Shown here piece after piece: positions 11,185-20,783 of a stretch of DNA of 38,913 nucleotides. The notes below the pieces were generated by a model. It was not told the origin of the DNA and made no database searches. It was given only the letters and a program-made list of their open reading frames with translations. Position 1 is the first letter of the stretch. Each line of letters starts with the position of its first letter. The translations under genes and the position numbers were made by a program. The stretch is taken from the NCBI GenBank assembly GCA_002179805.1, contig NAVB01000268.1, positions 1-38,913 of the forward strand. The letters run 5' to 3'. The DNA is from Acanthamoeba lenticulata. Its lineage: Eukaryota; Discosea; Longamoebia; Acanthamoebidae.

Positions 11185-13180
11185 TTAGTGGGCCGGAGTC
11201 AGATGCAGCTCGTGCTTGGGGTCGGCCAGAGGCGCGAAGTAGGCGTCCACGTCGGCGTCGGAAATGTCCTCCAGACGCGCCGGGCGCCACTTGGGGTTGC
11301 GGTCCTTGTCCACCAGCACCGATCGGACGCCCTCGAAGAAGTCGTGGCCCGCCTAAAAAAGAAAAGATTTTTAATTGAATAAAAATTATTGTTTGTAAAT
11401 ATAAATAAATATAAAAAGAAGCAAAGAAAAAAAGGGACGTACGAGGAAGCGGAGGGCCATGCGGAACTCCATCTCGAAGCACCTGTTGAGGGACAGGTGG
11501 CGGCCGTTGTGCAGCTGGCGGAAGACCACCTTGAGGGCCGTCGGCGAGAGCTTGGCCAGCGCCTGGCGCGTTTGGGCGGCCCACTCGCTGCCTTCCCGCT
11601 CGAGCGCCACAACGATGTCCTCCACCGAGTCCTTGCCGAAGCAACGGTGGATGGCCTCGGCGTGCTTGACCAGCTCGCTGCTCGCATCTGCGATCACACA
11701 CCAATTGCAGTGAGTAAATAAAATATTTTAGAATGAATTTTAAATAATAAAATATTCACAAAAAAAAACAATAACAGTAAATAAAGAACTGACCGTGGGC
11801 CTTGTCGTGCTCGTTCAGCTCGGCCAGGGCGTGGCGCACGTGGTCCTCGTTCTCCGCGTTCTTGAGCTTGTTCTCCAGGTCGACGACCTTGGATGAGTGC
11901 ACATAGTGCGTCGCCACGCCAGCGCGCCTGCATGTCCACACGATCATGAGGCATTCAGGTTTCCATATTTTACAAATAAAATCATTATTAAATAAATAAA
12001 AATAAAAAACAGGAAGAAGACAGGTCAGGGCCGTACACGAGATCGTAGCCCTTGAGGCGAGCCCCCGTCAGCGCCAGGTACATGCCCACCTCAAAGCCCT
12101 GCATTCCCAAAATTCCACGTTTGTCAGGAGGCAGCTACGCGAGACGGCACAAGAATGCCAAGTAGGCATGAATGTGGTGGCGGCGTACGGGGCTGAGGCG
12201 GGGCAGGAAGTGGGAGCCGCCGACGTCGCAGAAGAAGCCGATGGCCGTCTCCGGCATGGCAAAGACCGTGTGCTCGGTGGCCACCTTGTACTTGTTGTGC
12301 ATCGACAGGCCCACGCCGCCGCCCACTGCCCACGCAGACAGCACACAAGAAGACGCGTCCGTTTGAGGAATTGGCTGTGGGGACAGGAAGGAAGAAGAAG
12401 AAGACGACGACGGCACGTACTGGTGATGCCGTTGAGGAGGGCGATCTGGGGCTTCGGGTGGGTGGCGATCTGGTAGTCGAGCACGTACTCGTCCCGGAAG
12501 AAGCGGAAGCCGAGGCTCTCGGGCTCCGTGGCCCCCTCGGCCTTGCCCGCCTGCCGTGCGGCCACGCCCTCGTCGTAGATCGCTGCGCAAGGAGGAGGAC
12601 GGAGGATGATTAGGAAGAATCATGATGGTTGTAGAGAAAGGAGGAAGAGGAAGAAGAGAGTGAAGAGGAGAGGCGCAACCTCGGATGTCGCCACCAGCGC
12701 AGAAGGCCTTACCGCCAGCACCCTTCATAAGCACAAAGGCCGTGTGGGGGTCCTTTTCCCAGTGCTGCGGAGGCCAGAGGAGGAGTCAGCAAGTCAGCAA
12801 GACTAAAGCGCAGCCTAGCCGAGGAATCCAATTTGTAGCGCGAGCAAGGGATGAAGATAAGGATTGGAATGCGTACCGTGTAGTGGGGCCGCAGGAGGTG
12901 CACCATGCTGAGATTGAGCGCATTGAGCGCCTTGGGCCGGTTAAGGATCACTTCCTGCCCCTTGCCCAACGGCTGCACCAGCACTTCCGCCTGCTATGAC
13001 CAACACTGTGAGAAACAACAACACGGCCGCTAGCTTTGTGCTTGAAGGCCATACCTCGGGAGACTCAGAGTAGAGACGCCTGCTCGCGGGACCGGAAGCA
13101 ACGGTGCCGGCCACCAAGGCATGGTTGCCATAAGCGCTCAAGTGATTGAGCGTCGAAACCCTCCGAACTGCAGCTCTCAT
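11185..13180 (-). CDS. HIBCH: 3-hydroxyisobutyryl-CoA hydrolase, mitochondrial
   Basis: This crotonase-fold thioesterase cleaves 3-hydroxyisobutyryl-CoA in mitochondrial valine breakdown (EC 3.1.2.4). The start at 13180 gives a basic, Ser/Arg-rich presequence ([20 protein letters not shown], then SRRLYSES) typical of mitochondrial import. The core follows in order: [17 protein letters not shown], the oxyanion-hole segment [48 protein letters not shown], and the catalytic [13 protein letters not shown], which keeps the Glu and Asp used by human HIBCH. The C-terminal half has [16 protein letters not shown] and the usual ending [20 protein letters not shown]. Stop TAA is at 11185-11187. At least seven short introns are present, several with GTACG donors. 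The length (~400 residues) matches the family. Identification is secure. Confidence 0.95.
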
Positions 13181-13277
13181 CTTCTCTTACTTGCGGGTGT
13201 TTTCGAAAAGAATTTAATTTTCAAAAACATAAATAAAACCAAAAAAACATAAAACCAAATTTATGTTTTCTCTACAT

Positions 13278-13283
13278 TTTTAT
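13278..13283 (-). terminator. Poly(A) signal AATAAA for the Gln-rich orphan
   Basis: AATAAA on the minus strand lies 40 bases past the stop at 13323, a suitable distance for 3' end formation. The surrounding 13200-13290 stretch is AT-rich. Confidence 0.55.
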
Positions 13284-13322
13284 TGACCACATTTGGCAGG
13301 CGCATGAAGAAATGGAGGCTGC

Positions 13323-13907
13323 TTAGAAGAGCTGGCCGATAGAAGGCCTGCGTCCGCGGGAAGCAATGGGACGTTCGGGCTCCGATGGCGGTACGTCGGC
13401 ATCGCCCACAGAAACGCTCGGTGGCACCTCATTCCAATCGATGGCCGGCTCGAGCGCAGCTGACGGCGTGAGGCCTCTGCTCGGGAAGGTCTTGAGGCCT
13501 CCTGCCGTCATCTGTTGCTGCATTTGCATTTGCTGTTGGCGCTGCTGCTGCAGGGCATGGATGAAGGAAGAAGCGGGAATCGCGCTATTCGACTCAATCA
13601 CTTCCTCCAGATTGGTCCTCGAGCCTCGTCGTTGACCGTTGCGCCTTCGCTGCATCAGCTCGTCCTGCTCCTCGCGACTGTCGACTCTCGCCAGCTGCTC
13701 GAGGGGGACTGCGCTGTCGGTGCCCATCGTGGTGCTCGGGCGCCTCGCCCCCTGGGCCTCTCGCACGCCCTCTGAGTCGTGCATCTGAGGAGCATCTGCC
13801 TCTGCCCTTTGTCGCGGCTCATCCTCATAGACCAGATTCCCTTGCGCGTCGCGCACCGGGTTGCCCTGCTTCTGCTCCCTCTTCACAGGTCGGCCTCGTC
13901 CGTCCAT
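13323..13907 (-). CDS. Hypothetical Gln-rich low-complexity protein, 194 residues
   Basis: I do not recognise it. A single open frame from the ATG at 13907 encodes a hydrophilic protein: a basic start (MDGRGRPVKREQKQG), a charged middle rich in Arg/Glu/Asp (REEQDELMQRRRNGQRRGSR), a Gln/Met tract (QQQRQQQMQMQQQM) and a C-terminus with DWNEVPPSVSVGD and SRGRRPSIGQLF. No membrane segment or known domain is visible, and most of the chain should be disordered. The AATAAA just downstream and the bias toward G/C in third positions support a real gene. It sits between HIBCH and the DUF3395-like gene on the same strand. Confidence 0.58.
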   Translation of the reverse strand: MDGRGRPVKREQKQGNPVRDAQGNLVYEDEPRQRAEADAPQMHDSEGVREAQGARRPSTTMGTDSAVPLEQLARVDSREEQDELMQRRRNGQRRGSRTNLEEVIESNSAIPASSFIHALQQQRQQQMQMQQQMTAGGLKTFPSRGLTPSAALEPAIDWNEVPPSVSVGDADVPPSEPERPIASRGRRPSIGQLF

Positions 13908-14477
13908 GCCTTGTTCTCCTTGCGTTTCGGTTCCTCTCGCAGTTGCTTCTTCTCTTGATGTTATAGTTCTACTTGACCTCTCGTATCTACTAGCGTGGCA
14001 AGTCTTGCTCTCTTTGCTTGAGGTGTTTGCAGGAAGGCGGTGGTGTAGTGAAGTAGTTAACGAGAGAGGATGAAGTAAAGAGTTGTAATGGTGATGTTCT
14101 TCTTGTTGGAGGACAAAAGAGAGGATCGTCTTTATGAAGAGGGAGACTCGCCCGATGGTTGGTGTAGTGGGCGGCCGTCAACAGCCATTGCCGGAGTACA
14201 GGAGCTAACGCCAGCGTCACGAGTCCGCAGAACTCGGCTGGAACTCACGCCTACGGTTCTCTCGCCCGAGATTGGCCACAGATTTCCCTTGACCAACAAG
14301 ACAAGACGTCTGCAGCACAGGCTGATGGGCAGCTCGTTGCTACGAGGAGGCTTGTTGTGTGCTGTGCATAAATGAACGCGAGCTTTGTACAGTAGCGCTC
14401 AGGACCATCATTTCATTGTCGTGAGCAAGGTGAAGGCGTGACCCCAGGGTTCAACCCTGGAGACCACTTGTACAGCT
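13908..14477. other. Intergenic region upstream of the Gln-rich orphan
   Basis: These 570 bases hold the 5' flank of the orphan and the 3' flank of the DUF3395-like gene. Minus-strand open frames here are short and lack recognisable content. The only structured element is the palindrome CCAGGGTTCAACCCTGG at 14444-14460; it resembles a tRNA T-arm but has no tRNA around it. I see nothing else. Confidence 0.4.
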
Positions 14478-15608
14478 TCAGCAAAGGGGGGAACGAAGAG
14501 CCTCATAAGCGAGGCGAACAGGTTGATCCTCGTGGACGGCGCAGCTCAGCACGGGAGTCCGCCACTGGTAAACCACACGCAGGTCCTTGTCCACGCCCGG
14601 CACGGGGTCGCCAAAGGCCTGGTTCATGCTGCCGTTGGGCGAGAAGAGGTAACCGAAGGCGCTGACTTGCTTGCCACCTATACCGCACGAGAGGTCAGCT
14701 TCAGGCAACGAAGCGTCAGGACAAATGAGTCGTAAAGTGGACCACGTACCCTGCTGGGCAATCATGTTGGCGAGGATGGACGTGACATCATAGCGGGACT
14801 CGCCAAAGCCGTAGGAGGCCTGAAGGAGGACCAGATTGAAGTGCTGGGCTTCCTGAGCACCATGACAGCCGGGCGCCGTCAAAGCCAGGTTGAGCTGTTG
14901 ACCCAACAAGAAGATCAGTCTTCTTCACAGCTTGAACCCCCCCCTTCTGGGAATCCTCATCTTCTCTTCCTCCTCTGAGCTAGGGACTTTACCTTGTAGT
15001 CTTCCTTCAAGACGACGGTCTTGGGGAGGCCTACAATCTCATAGGTGAACTCGAGGGTCTTGCGAGAACCGTGCGCGGGGTCGCCTGGTTGAACTCTCCC
15101 AGTGAGCCACCAGCAAACTGCGTTTGCGAAAGCGAGCAACAATAACAACAACAACAAGGTCTTGTCGCGCACCAAACTGGTTGTTCATGCTGCGCCTGTG
15201 GCCGAACGCGTTGATCGAGAGGCCGCCCTGGGCAAAGACCAGCTGCTGAAGAACGGTCGTGACGTCGTAGCGGCGTTGGCCGCAGCCATAGCTGGCGCTC
15301 AAGATGCGAAGGTAGGCCCCCGTGGGCGGAGGCGGGGCGACGGGCGTGCAGCCCACCGCGACCACTGGGGTCGTCGTCACGCACACGGGCGGCGGGGCGT
15401 GGTGTACGTGATGATGGTGGACGACCGGTCGAGCGCGCGGCCCGCGCCTGTGCGAAGGGTGGCGGCAGGGGCCCGTGCAGCCGTGGTGGCAGTGGTGGTG
15501 GTGATGGTGGTCGACGGTGGTGGACGTCTCTGCAGCCATGCCAGCCAAGCCCAGCACCAAGCCGGTCACGTCAACGTGAGCGTGCCCCGTCAGCCGCGGT
15601 CGTGACAT
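14478..15608 (-). CDS. His-rich protein with two tandem DUF3395-like domains
   Basis: The start is taken at 15608 (MSRPRLTGHAHVDV); an upstream ATG at 15701 is in frame but would extend toward the palindrome between genes. Residues ~30-75 are extremely rich in His, with Cys and Arg (HHHHHHCHHGC, VVHHHHVHH), possibly metal-binding. Two copies of one domain follow. Copy 1 has LRILSASYGCGQRRYDVTT...GGLSINAF...NNQFGDPAHGSRKTLEFTY. Copy 2 has FNLVLLQASYGFGESRYDVTS...KQVSAFGY...NQAFGDPVPGVDKDLRVVY. The pattern (aliphatic)-x-ASYG...DVT...GDPxxGxxKxLxxxY matches DUF3395, seen at the C-terminus of DNAJC11-type proteins; its function is unknown. Splicing at TTTG|GTGCGC (first intron) restores the GDP motif, and the second and third introns also join in frame. 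Stop TGA is at 14478-14480. Confidence 0.75.
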
Positions 15609-15703
15609 CTTTTTTGTTCCTTGAACAAACTTGCGAAGTGGATTTTGGGTGGTTCCTGTTCCTCTTCTAGGTGAGAGCGCCCGATAACCCAACCCCGACA
15701 TCG

Positions 15704-15739
15704 CCGAAAAGTATTAATAACGTAATTAATACTTTTCGG
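15704..15739. repeat. Perfect palindrome, 15-bp arms
   Basis: CCGAAAAGTATTAAT at 15704-15718 is exactly repeated in inverted form (ATTAATACTTTTCGG) at 15725-15739, leaving a 6-base spacer AACGTA. It lies between the 3' end of the D-lactate dehydrogenase gene and the 5' end of the DUF3395-like gene, both on the minus strand. It could be a protein-binding operator-like site, an RNA hairpin in a transcript end, or the remnant of a small inverted-repeat element. The arms are seen directly; the role is unknown. Confidence 0.9.
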
Positions 15740-15769
15740 TGTTTAATTAAAATTTTTCCATTAATTTAT

Positions 15770-17946
15770 TCACAAGGAAAAAGACGAAGAAGATCCAGAC
15801 CCTTCTTGGCTTCGGAAGAGCTTCTTGGGGTTCATGATCATGTGCGGGTCGATCGCGCGCTTGATGTTGAGCATCACCTGGAGGGTCACCGGCCCGCGCT
15901 CCTGGTAAAGCGCATCGATCTTGCCCATGCCGACGCCGTGCTCGCCCGATGCGGTGCCCTCGTGCGCGAGGGCGCGCTGGATCAGGCGCTCGTTGAGGCG
16001 CCGCATCTCGGCCACCTCGCCCGCGTCGGACGCGTTGAAGGGCACCAGGCAGTGGAAGTTGCCGTCGGCGACGTGGCCCACGATCGGGCACGGCAGCTTG
16101 ACGGGCGACTGCTTGAAGTCCTCCTCGGTGTCGCTGATGACCTGGGCCAAGTGCGACAGCGGCACGCACACGTCGGTCACCCACAGCCGCATCTGCCGGC
16201 GGCCGAACTGCATTTTTTATTTTTTTAAAAATAAAAGTTAGTCCTGAAAAGAATTATAAAATAGAATTATAAAATAAAACGAAAATAAAAACGAAGACGC
16301 ACGTCGTTGCGGTACTTGGCCGAGGCGTAGTAGGCGGATCGGCGAGCGTGCCAGAGGGCGTCCCGCTCGGCCTCCTCGTCAGCAAACAAGTGGGCCTTGA
16401 GGCCCTTGCCCTGCGCCACCTCGATGGCGACCTTGGCCTCCTCCACGACCTCGTCCACTGCATGCAGCCACAAGCACACGTCAGACCACGTCGACGCAAA
16501 TCGGAGGACAACACTGGTGAGGAAGAAGAAGAAGGACATGTACATGAAGGCGCGTGGAACTCGAGGAAGAGCGTGGGGGTAAGCTCGTAGGTCTTGTTGA
16601 AGAAGGCGTTGACGGCCGCCAAAGCCTCGACGTTGAGCAGCTCGCATCGCGCGAGCGAGGGCAGATCGGCATTGAGGAAGGCCGTGACGGCCTGGGCCGC
16701 GGCGTGGACCGACTCGAAGGTGAGGATGCCGGCCTTGACGGCCCGCGGAATGGCCCGGATGCGCACGGTGAGCTCCGTGATGATGCCCAGCGTACCCTCG
16801 GCGCCGATGAACAAGTGGTTCAAATCGTAGCCCACGCTACACAAGGGAAGCAGCCACGTCGGCATGACGTCAGCAACTGAGTGCGAATTTTAAAAAAAAG
16901 ATTTAGAAGAACAACGAGCGTCGCGCACCTAGACTTGATGACGCGCGAGCGGGTGTCAATGATCTCGCCCGTGGGGAGGACCACCTTCATCGAGATGACG
17001 TTCTCGCGAATCGTGCCGTATTTGAGGGACAGCGTGCCGCTACACCGTGAAGCGCATGCATTAGAAAAAAAGATTCAAATATTAAAAAAATACAAAAAGA
17101 AGAAGCAGTAAAATTATAAAATTTAATTATAATTTTAAAAAATATATAGGAAGAAGAGTGTGTACCTGGCACCGGTCGAGGCGTAGCCGCCGATGGTGGC
17201 GTCGCTGCCGGGGTCAACCATGAACATGAAGCCGCGGGTCTTGAGCCAGTCGCTGAGGACGGACTTTTTGATGCCCGCCTGGATAGTGACCATGAGGTCC
17301 TCCTGGTGCAGCTTGAGCACGGCGTCCATGCGCGACATGTCGATCACGACGCCGCCCAGTTCGGGCACGGCGCCCGCCTCGAGGCCCGTGCGCGCGCCTG
17401 CGACGGTCACCGGCACGCGGTGCTCGTGGCACAGGGCGATGACGGCGGCCACCTGGTCCGTCGAGCTCGGGTAGACGACGGCCTCGGGCATCGAGGCCTC
17501 GTGGTAGGAGTGGTCGATCGAGTGCGTCCGCAGCTCGTCCTCGGCCTGCTTGCGCGCCTTCAAGGTCTCGTCGTCGAGTTTCTCGTCGGACGTCACGGGC
17601 GACGCGACCGTGAGTGGCATCGAGCGCAGCTTCCAGAAGGCTCGGCCGGGGCCCACAGCTGCCGCCAGCGCCGCGAACACGGCCTGGTCCACTTCGTTGT
17701 AGTGCGGCTCGTCCTGTTGGCCTTTTTTTTTTTGTAGATTGATAATATTGATTATTGATTTCAGTCATTTTTCGCAGTGGAGTGGAGGACAAGCTGTGAG
17801 GGGGTGGAGGGCAGCGTACAAGAGGCGGAGGTTTGTGGGTGGTGATGCCGATAAAAGGAGACGCCAAAGGCCAGAAGGCCCACCACCAGCGCGATGAGCA
17901 CGACAGCCCAGGCGGGCGAGCCTTGTGAAGCAGACGACTTGGCCAT
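15770..17946 (-). CDS. LDHD: FAD-dependent D-lactate dehydrogenase (cytochrome type) with N-terminal membrane anchor
   Basis: This flavoenzyme oxidises D-lactate (and related D-2-hydroxyacids) to the keto acid and passes electrons to cytochrome c. The PCMH FAD-binding domain shows VPVTVAGARTGLEAG, VVIDMSRMD, VDPGSDATIGGYASTGA and FIGAEGTLGIITELTVRI. The C-terminal FAD-oxidase domain shows LFADEEAERDALWHARRSA, the metal/substrate-site GHVADGNFHCLV, SGEHGVGMGK and IKRAIDPHMIMNPKKL. The start at 17946 (MAKSSASQGSPAW) gives a hydrophobic helix, residues ~12-32 (AVVLIALVVGLLAFGVSF), rather than a typical Arg-rich mitochondrial presequence. The first intron probably joins SASC to QQDEPHYNEV. The stop TGA (15770-15772) overlaps an AATAAA signal (TGAATAAA). 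At least five introns are present. Enzyme call is secure; the N-terminus and location are inferred. Confidence 0.92.
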
Positions 17947-18127
17947 GTGGTGCTTCTTGTGCTTGTGTGTCGCGAGTATGTTTCTTCCTTGCACCGCAGC
18001 TGCCCCAACGTTGTTGTTAAGTCCCAAGACGCAGCTGCGATTGGTTGCAAGGCGTCTAGTCACGCAGTTTTCCCACAGAAATCGCTGACTGGCCACATCA
18101 AGTTTGCTTCTTTTTTTTTTTTGGAGC

Positions 18128-18133
18128 TTTATT
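18128..18133 (-). terminator. Poly(A) signal AATAAA for the small hydrophilic protein gene
   Basis: The minus-strand AATAAA lies 27 bases past the stop codon at 18160 and is followed by a run of A on the minus strand. This fits a compact 3' end before the next gene downstream. Confidence 0.6.
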
Positions 18134-18159
18134 CGCAAGGTTTGGACTGCTGGTGCCGC

Positions 18160-18597
18160 TCACTGCGCAATCGGGCCGCCACCAGCCGCCTTTTCCTTGT
18201 CCAGGATCTCTTGGCCCAGTCTGAGTGCTTCCTTGATGTCGCTGGGGCGCTCGCGCTGTCTGCGGACCCAAAAGAGGTCGTTGTTGGGGTTGTTGAGGTT
18301 GGCCTGCGCGTCTCCCAGCCGCTTCTCGTCTCCCTTGTCAAAGTACTCCCCCTTGGCGTTCATCTCAGTCTGAGGCACATCGCTTCCCTTCACATTGAGC
18401 GCGCTCTTGCGTCCGCGCGTGAGCTCCATCTCGGACATGTCGCCCTCCTCGATGTTGCGGCGCTGGTCGAGCAAAGACTCACGCGTCATTTGGGCCATCT
18501 CGGCGCCCGTCACTTTCTGGGCCGACTCCTCCCACGTTCCCTTATGCTTCTCGTGCCTCGGCCGGCCAGCGTCGTCAGAGGTGATGCCCATGCTCAT
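18160..18597 (-). CDS. Small hydrophilic protein, 145 residues, unknown function
   Basis: I do not recognise a family. From the ATG at 18597 (MSMGITSDDAGRPRHEKHKG) a single exon encodes a protein with no hydrophobic stretch. It is rich in Lys, Arg, Glu, Asp, Gly and Met, with a central EMAQMTRESLLDQRRNIEEG and a C-terminal amphipathic part (RPSDIKEALRLGQEILDKEK). This composition recalls LEA-like or stress-protective hydrophilic proteins, but no LEA repeat motif is visible. A longer frame runs upstream to 18756 through a Asn/Ser-rich segment that looks like leader. A proper poly(A) signal follows, which supports expression. Confidence 0.62.
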   Translation of the reverse strand: MSMGITSDDAGRPRHEKHKGTWEESAQKVTGAEMAQMTRESLLDQRRNIEEGDMSEMELTRGRKSALNVKGSDVPQTEMNAKGEYFDKGDEKRLGDAQANLNNPNNDLFWVRRQRERPSDIKEALRLGQEILDKEKAAGGGPIAQ

Positions 18598-18899
18598 GGT
18601 GGAGTTTGAGTTGTTGTTGCTTGACTGCGAATGTTGTTGTGTTGTGCTGCCCAGCCCGCTCTTGCACAAGAGCCGTGTCGGCGAGCGGGAAGGCCAGACG
18701 ACTTGTGGGAGGAGCCACCTCACGTCGTCCCAACGAATCCTGCAGGGACTTCGCAAGGACAGCGGCGGTACTCCACAAGAGAGGCGGAAGGTTCAGTACG
18801 ACGTTCGTTGAGCTCTCGTGACGTTTCACAAGAGGAAAAGGAAAAGGGGCACATCACGAAACACGGGCGTCTTACGTTTTGACACCAAGAAAGTGTTCT
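18598..18899. other. Intergenic region between the small hydrophilic protein and the SMYD-like gene
   Basis: About 300 bases form the 5' flank of the small hydrophilic protein gene and the 3' flank of the methyltransferase gene. Short open frames occur on both strands but none has coding character or a recognisable motif. I see no poly(A) signal of the AATAAA form here for the methyltransferase gene. Confidence 0.4.
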
Positions 18900-20577
18900 C
18901 TATTTGCCTTTGCGCCCGTGCTTGGTCTCGCCCTTTTTGTTCTTCTTGCCCTTCGTCCCCGCCTTGCCGGATCGCGTGGGGTGATGCGAGTGCTTCGTTC
19001 GCTGTGTAGTGGACGACGAGGACGATGAAGAGTCGTCGGTGGACACGCACAGGCGGCACATGCAGGTGAAGTGGTAGTGCGAGAGCAGCTCGCTGCGGCG
19101 CGAGCTGGTGGGCTTGTCCACGTCAATGTAGCGGATGCAGACCTCCTCGCCTGCGGGGATGTCCTGCGTCGCCACAAACTGCACGGCCTGGCCCTCGCCC
19201 GTCCGCGTCCCGCAGTTGGGCGCGCAGCTGTGGTTGAAGTAGGAGCCCTCGGCGTAGAGCACCATTCCCATCGACACCAACTTGTCGCTCCACATCCCAA
19301 ATGCTGCACCGACCCAGCATCAATGTCAAGTCAAATAAATAAATAAATAAATAAACAAATATTTTAAAATGTTCTAAAAAAATTATTTGTAGAGGCCGAG
19401 TAGCGTACTGTTGCACTCGATCTTGGAGATGTACTCGAGGAGCTCTTCTGTCGAGTACTTGTGGGCGAGTGCGCACCGACCCAGCATCTTCTCTACAAAC
19501 TTGACCACCTCCCTGTCGGGGAGCAGCACGCCGGACCAGAGTCAGCCGGTACCCTTCAAGCAACGAGTGTTGATGGTGTCATGTATACATGTCGCCCTTG
19601 TAGCGGTCAGGCGAGAGCGTTGGCGAGGGCACGTTCGACACCAGGCACAAGAAATCCTTGAACTGCGGTCGTCTCGCCATGGGCGGCCTGTGCTCTTCTT
19701 CTTCTTCTTCTGTGGCCGCCTCCAGCTCGCGACGGGCCAGGACGTGCAGGAGCACGCGGACCACCGTCTTGTCGTCCTTGCTCAGCTTGCACGAGGCGAG
19801 GATGGCCAGCGCGGGACACTGGCACGCGTGCAGTCGGTCCTGCGCCAAAAGGCGATGGTGACGACGTCATGTCATAACATGACACGATTGTGAAGAAGTG
19901 GCAATGGCGGGCCATTGGTACCTGTTCCTTGCAGGCCAAGGAGCAGTACCAGCTCTGACGGCAGCGCTCACACCAGACCTGCGCCGTGCACTTGCGGCTC
20001 ACTTTCTTCTTTTGCTCCGTGGCCGTAGCTTGCACATCGCCATCATCATCTGCCGGCGGTGAAGAGGACGACGAAGATGCAGTTGTGGTTGTTCTCGCGT
20101 CGGTACAGGCCTGCTCGTTGTGTTCTTGTTCTTCAATGGCTGCTGGCGTGACCGCGCCCTCGACCGGTGCTGGTGCTTCTGTGGCGTCGTCGGACGAGAA
20201 TTGCTGATCCACAGCACTGGCGAGTGGAAGATGGGTGAAGCGGTAGCAGCCTTGGCAGAACCGCTTCTTGTGACTCTCATGCACGCCCAGCCCGTAGGGC
20301 TCGGCCTATTTTTTAAAATCGAAACGAATGTTTTGAAAAATCTTGAATTATTACGAGTTGATCAAAAAATGAAATTGCAGTGGTGTGATTTTAAAGGGAG
20401 AGGAAAGGCCATGCAGGGAGTAAGTACGAAGAGGAGGTGCTGTCCGGCGGGAATTGGCCGCCGTGCGATTAAGTATCGCCCCTTGCTTGGGCTCTCGGCC
20501 AGTGCAAGCCAGCCCTCCGGATCGGCAAAGTAGCTCTCCGGAAGTCCAGACAGCTCAGGCGAGGTGCCGATCTCCAT
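18900..20577 (-). CDS. SET and MYND domain (SMYD-like) protein lysine methyltransferase
   Basis: SMYD enzymes transfer methyl groups from S-adenosylmethionine to lysines of histones or other proteins. The start at 20577 (MEIGTSPELSG; an upstream in-frame ATG at 20652 is possible) leads to the N-terminal SET strand segment KGRYLIARRPIPAGQHLL. The MYND finger begins FCQGCYRF but is interrupted: about 91 mostly low-complexity residues (Ser/Thr/Ala/Glu) separate this from WCERCRQSWYCSLACKEQ, then DRLHACQCPAL. The catalytic half follows: the SET signature YFNHSCAPNC, GEEVCIRYIDVDKP, and the post-SET zinc cluster FTCMCRLC. The order SET-N, MYND, SET-C, post-SET is that of SMYD proteins. The C-terminus is a Ser tract and a Lys/Gly-rich tail (GKKNKKGETKHGRKGK), so it lacks the TPR-like domain of animal SMYD1-4. 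About six introns. Confidence 0.87.
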
Positions 20578-20783
20578 CTTCCATAAGTCTTCTTTTTCTT
20601 CTGAAGAAATTCTTTTTTCAGGAGGAAAAGAAAAAAAAGAAAAACCTAACACCGAGAGCTTGCAGAAGACGGCAATACCACAACATCATCGATGGCCATT
20701 TGAAGACTACTTGGAGGGATATTATTCAGGAAAAGGAGAACAAGCAAGTTGACAGTAACAACAAGAACCGTGCGGCGGGTGAT

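Noticed and set aside
14380..14468. Possible tRNA ending in the T-arm-like CCAGGGTTCAACCCTGG
   Set aside because: The T-arm-like palindrome is perfect, but the 7-base acceptor partner and the D- and anticodon arms are absent at the expected distances upstream.
18108..18138. Extending D-lactate dehydrogenase upstream to an Arg/Lys-rich leader
   Set aside because: That frame opens at TTG and consists of the poly(A) signal and A-run of the upstream gene's 3' end.
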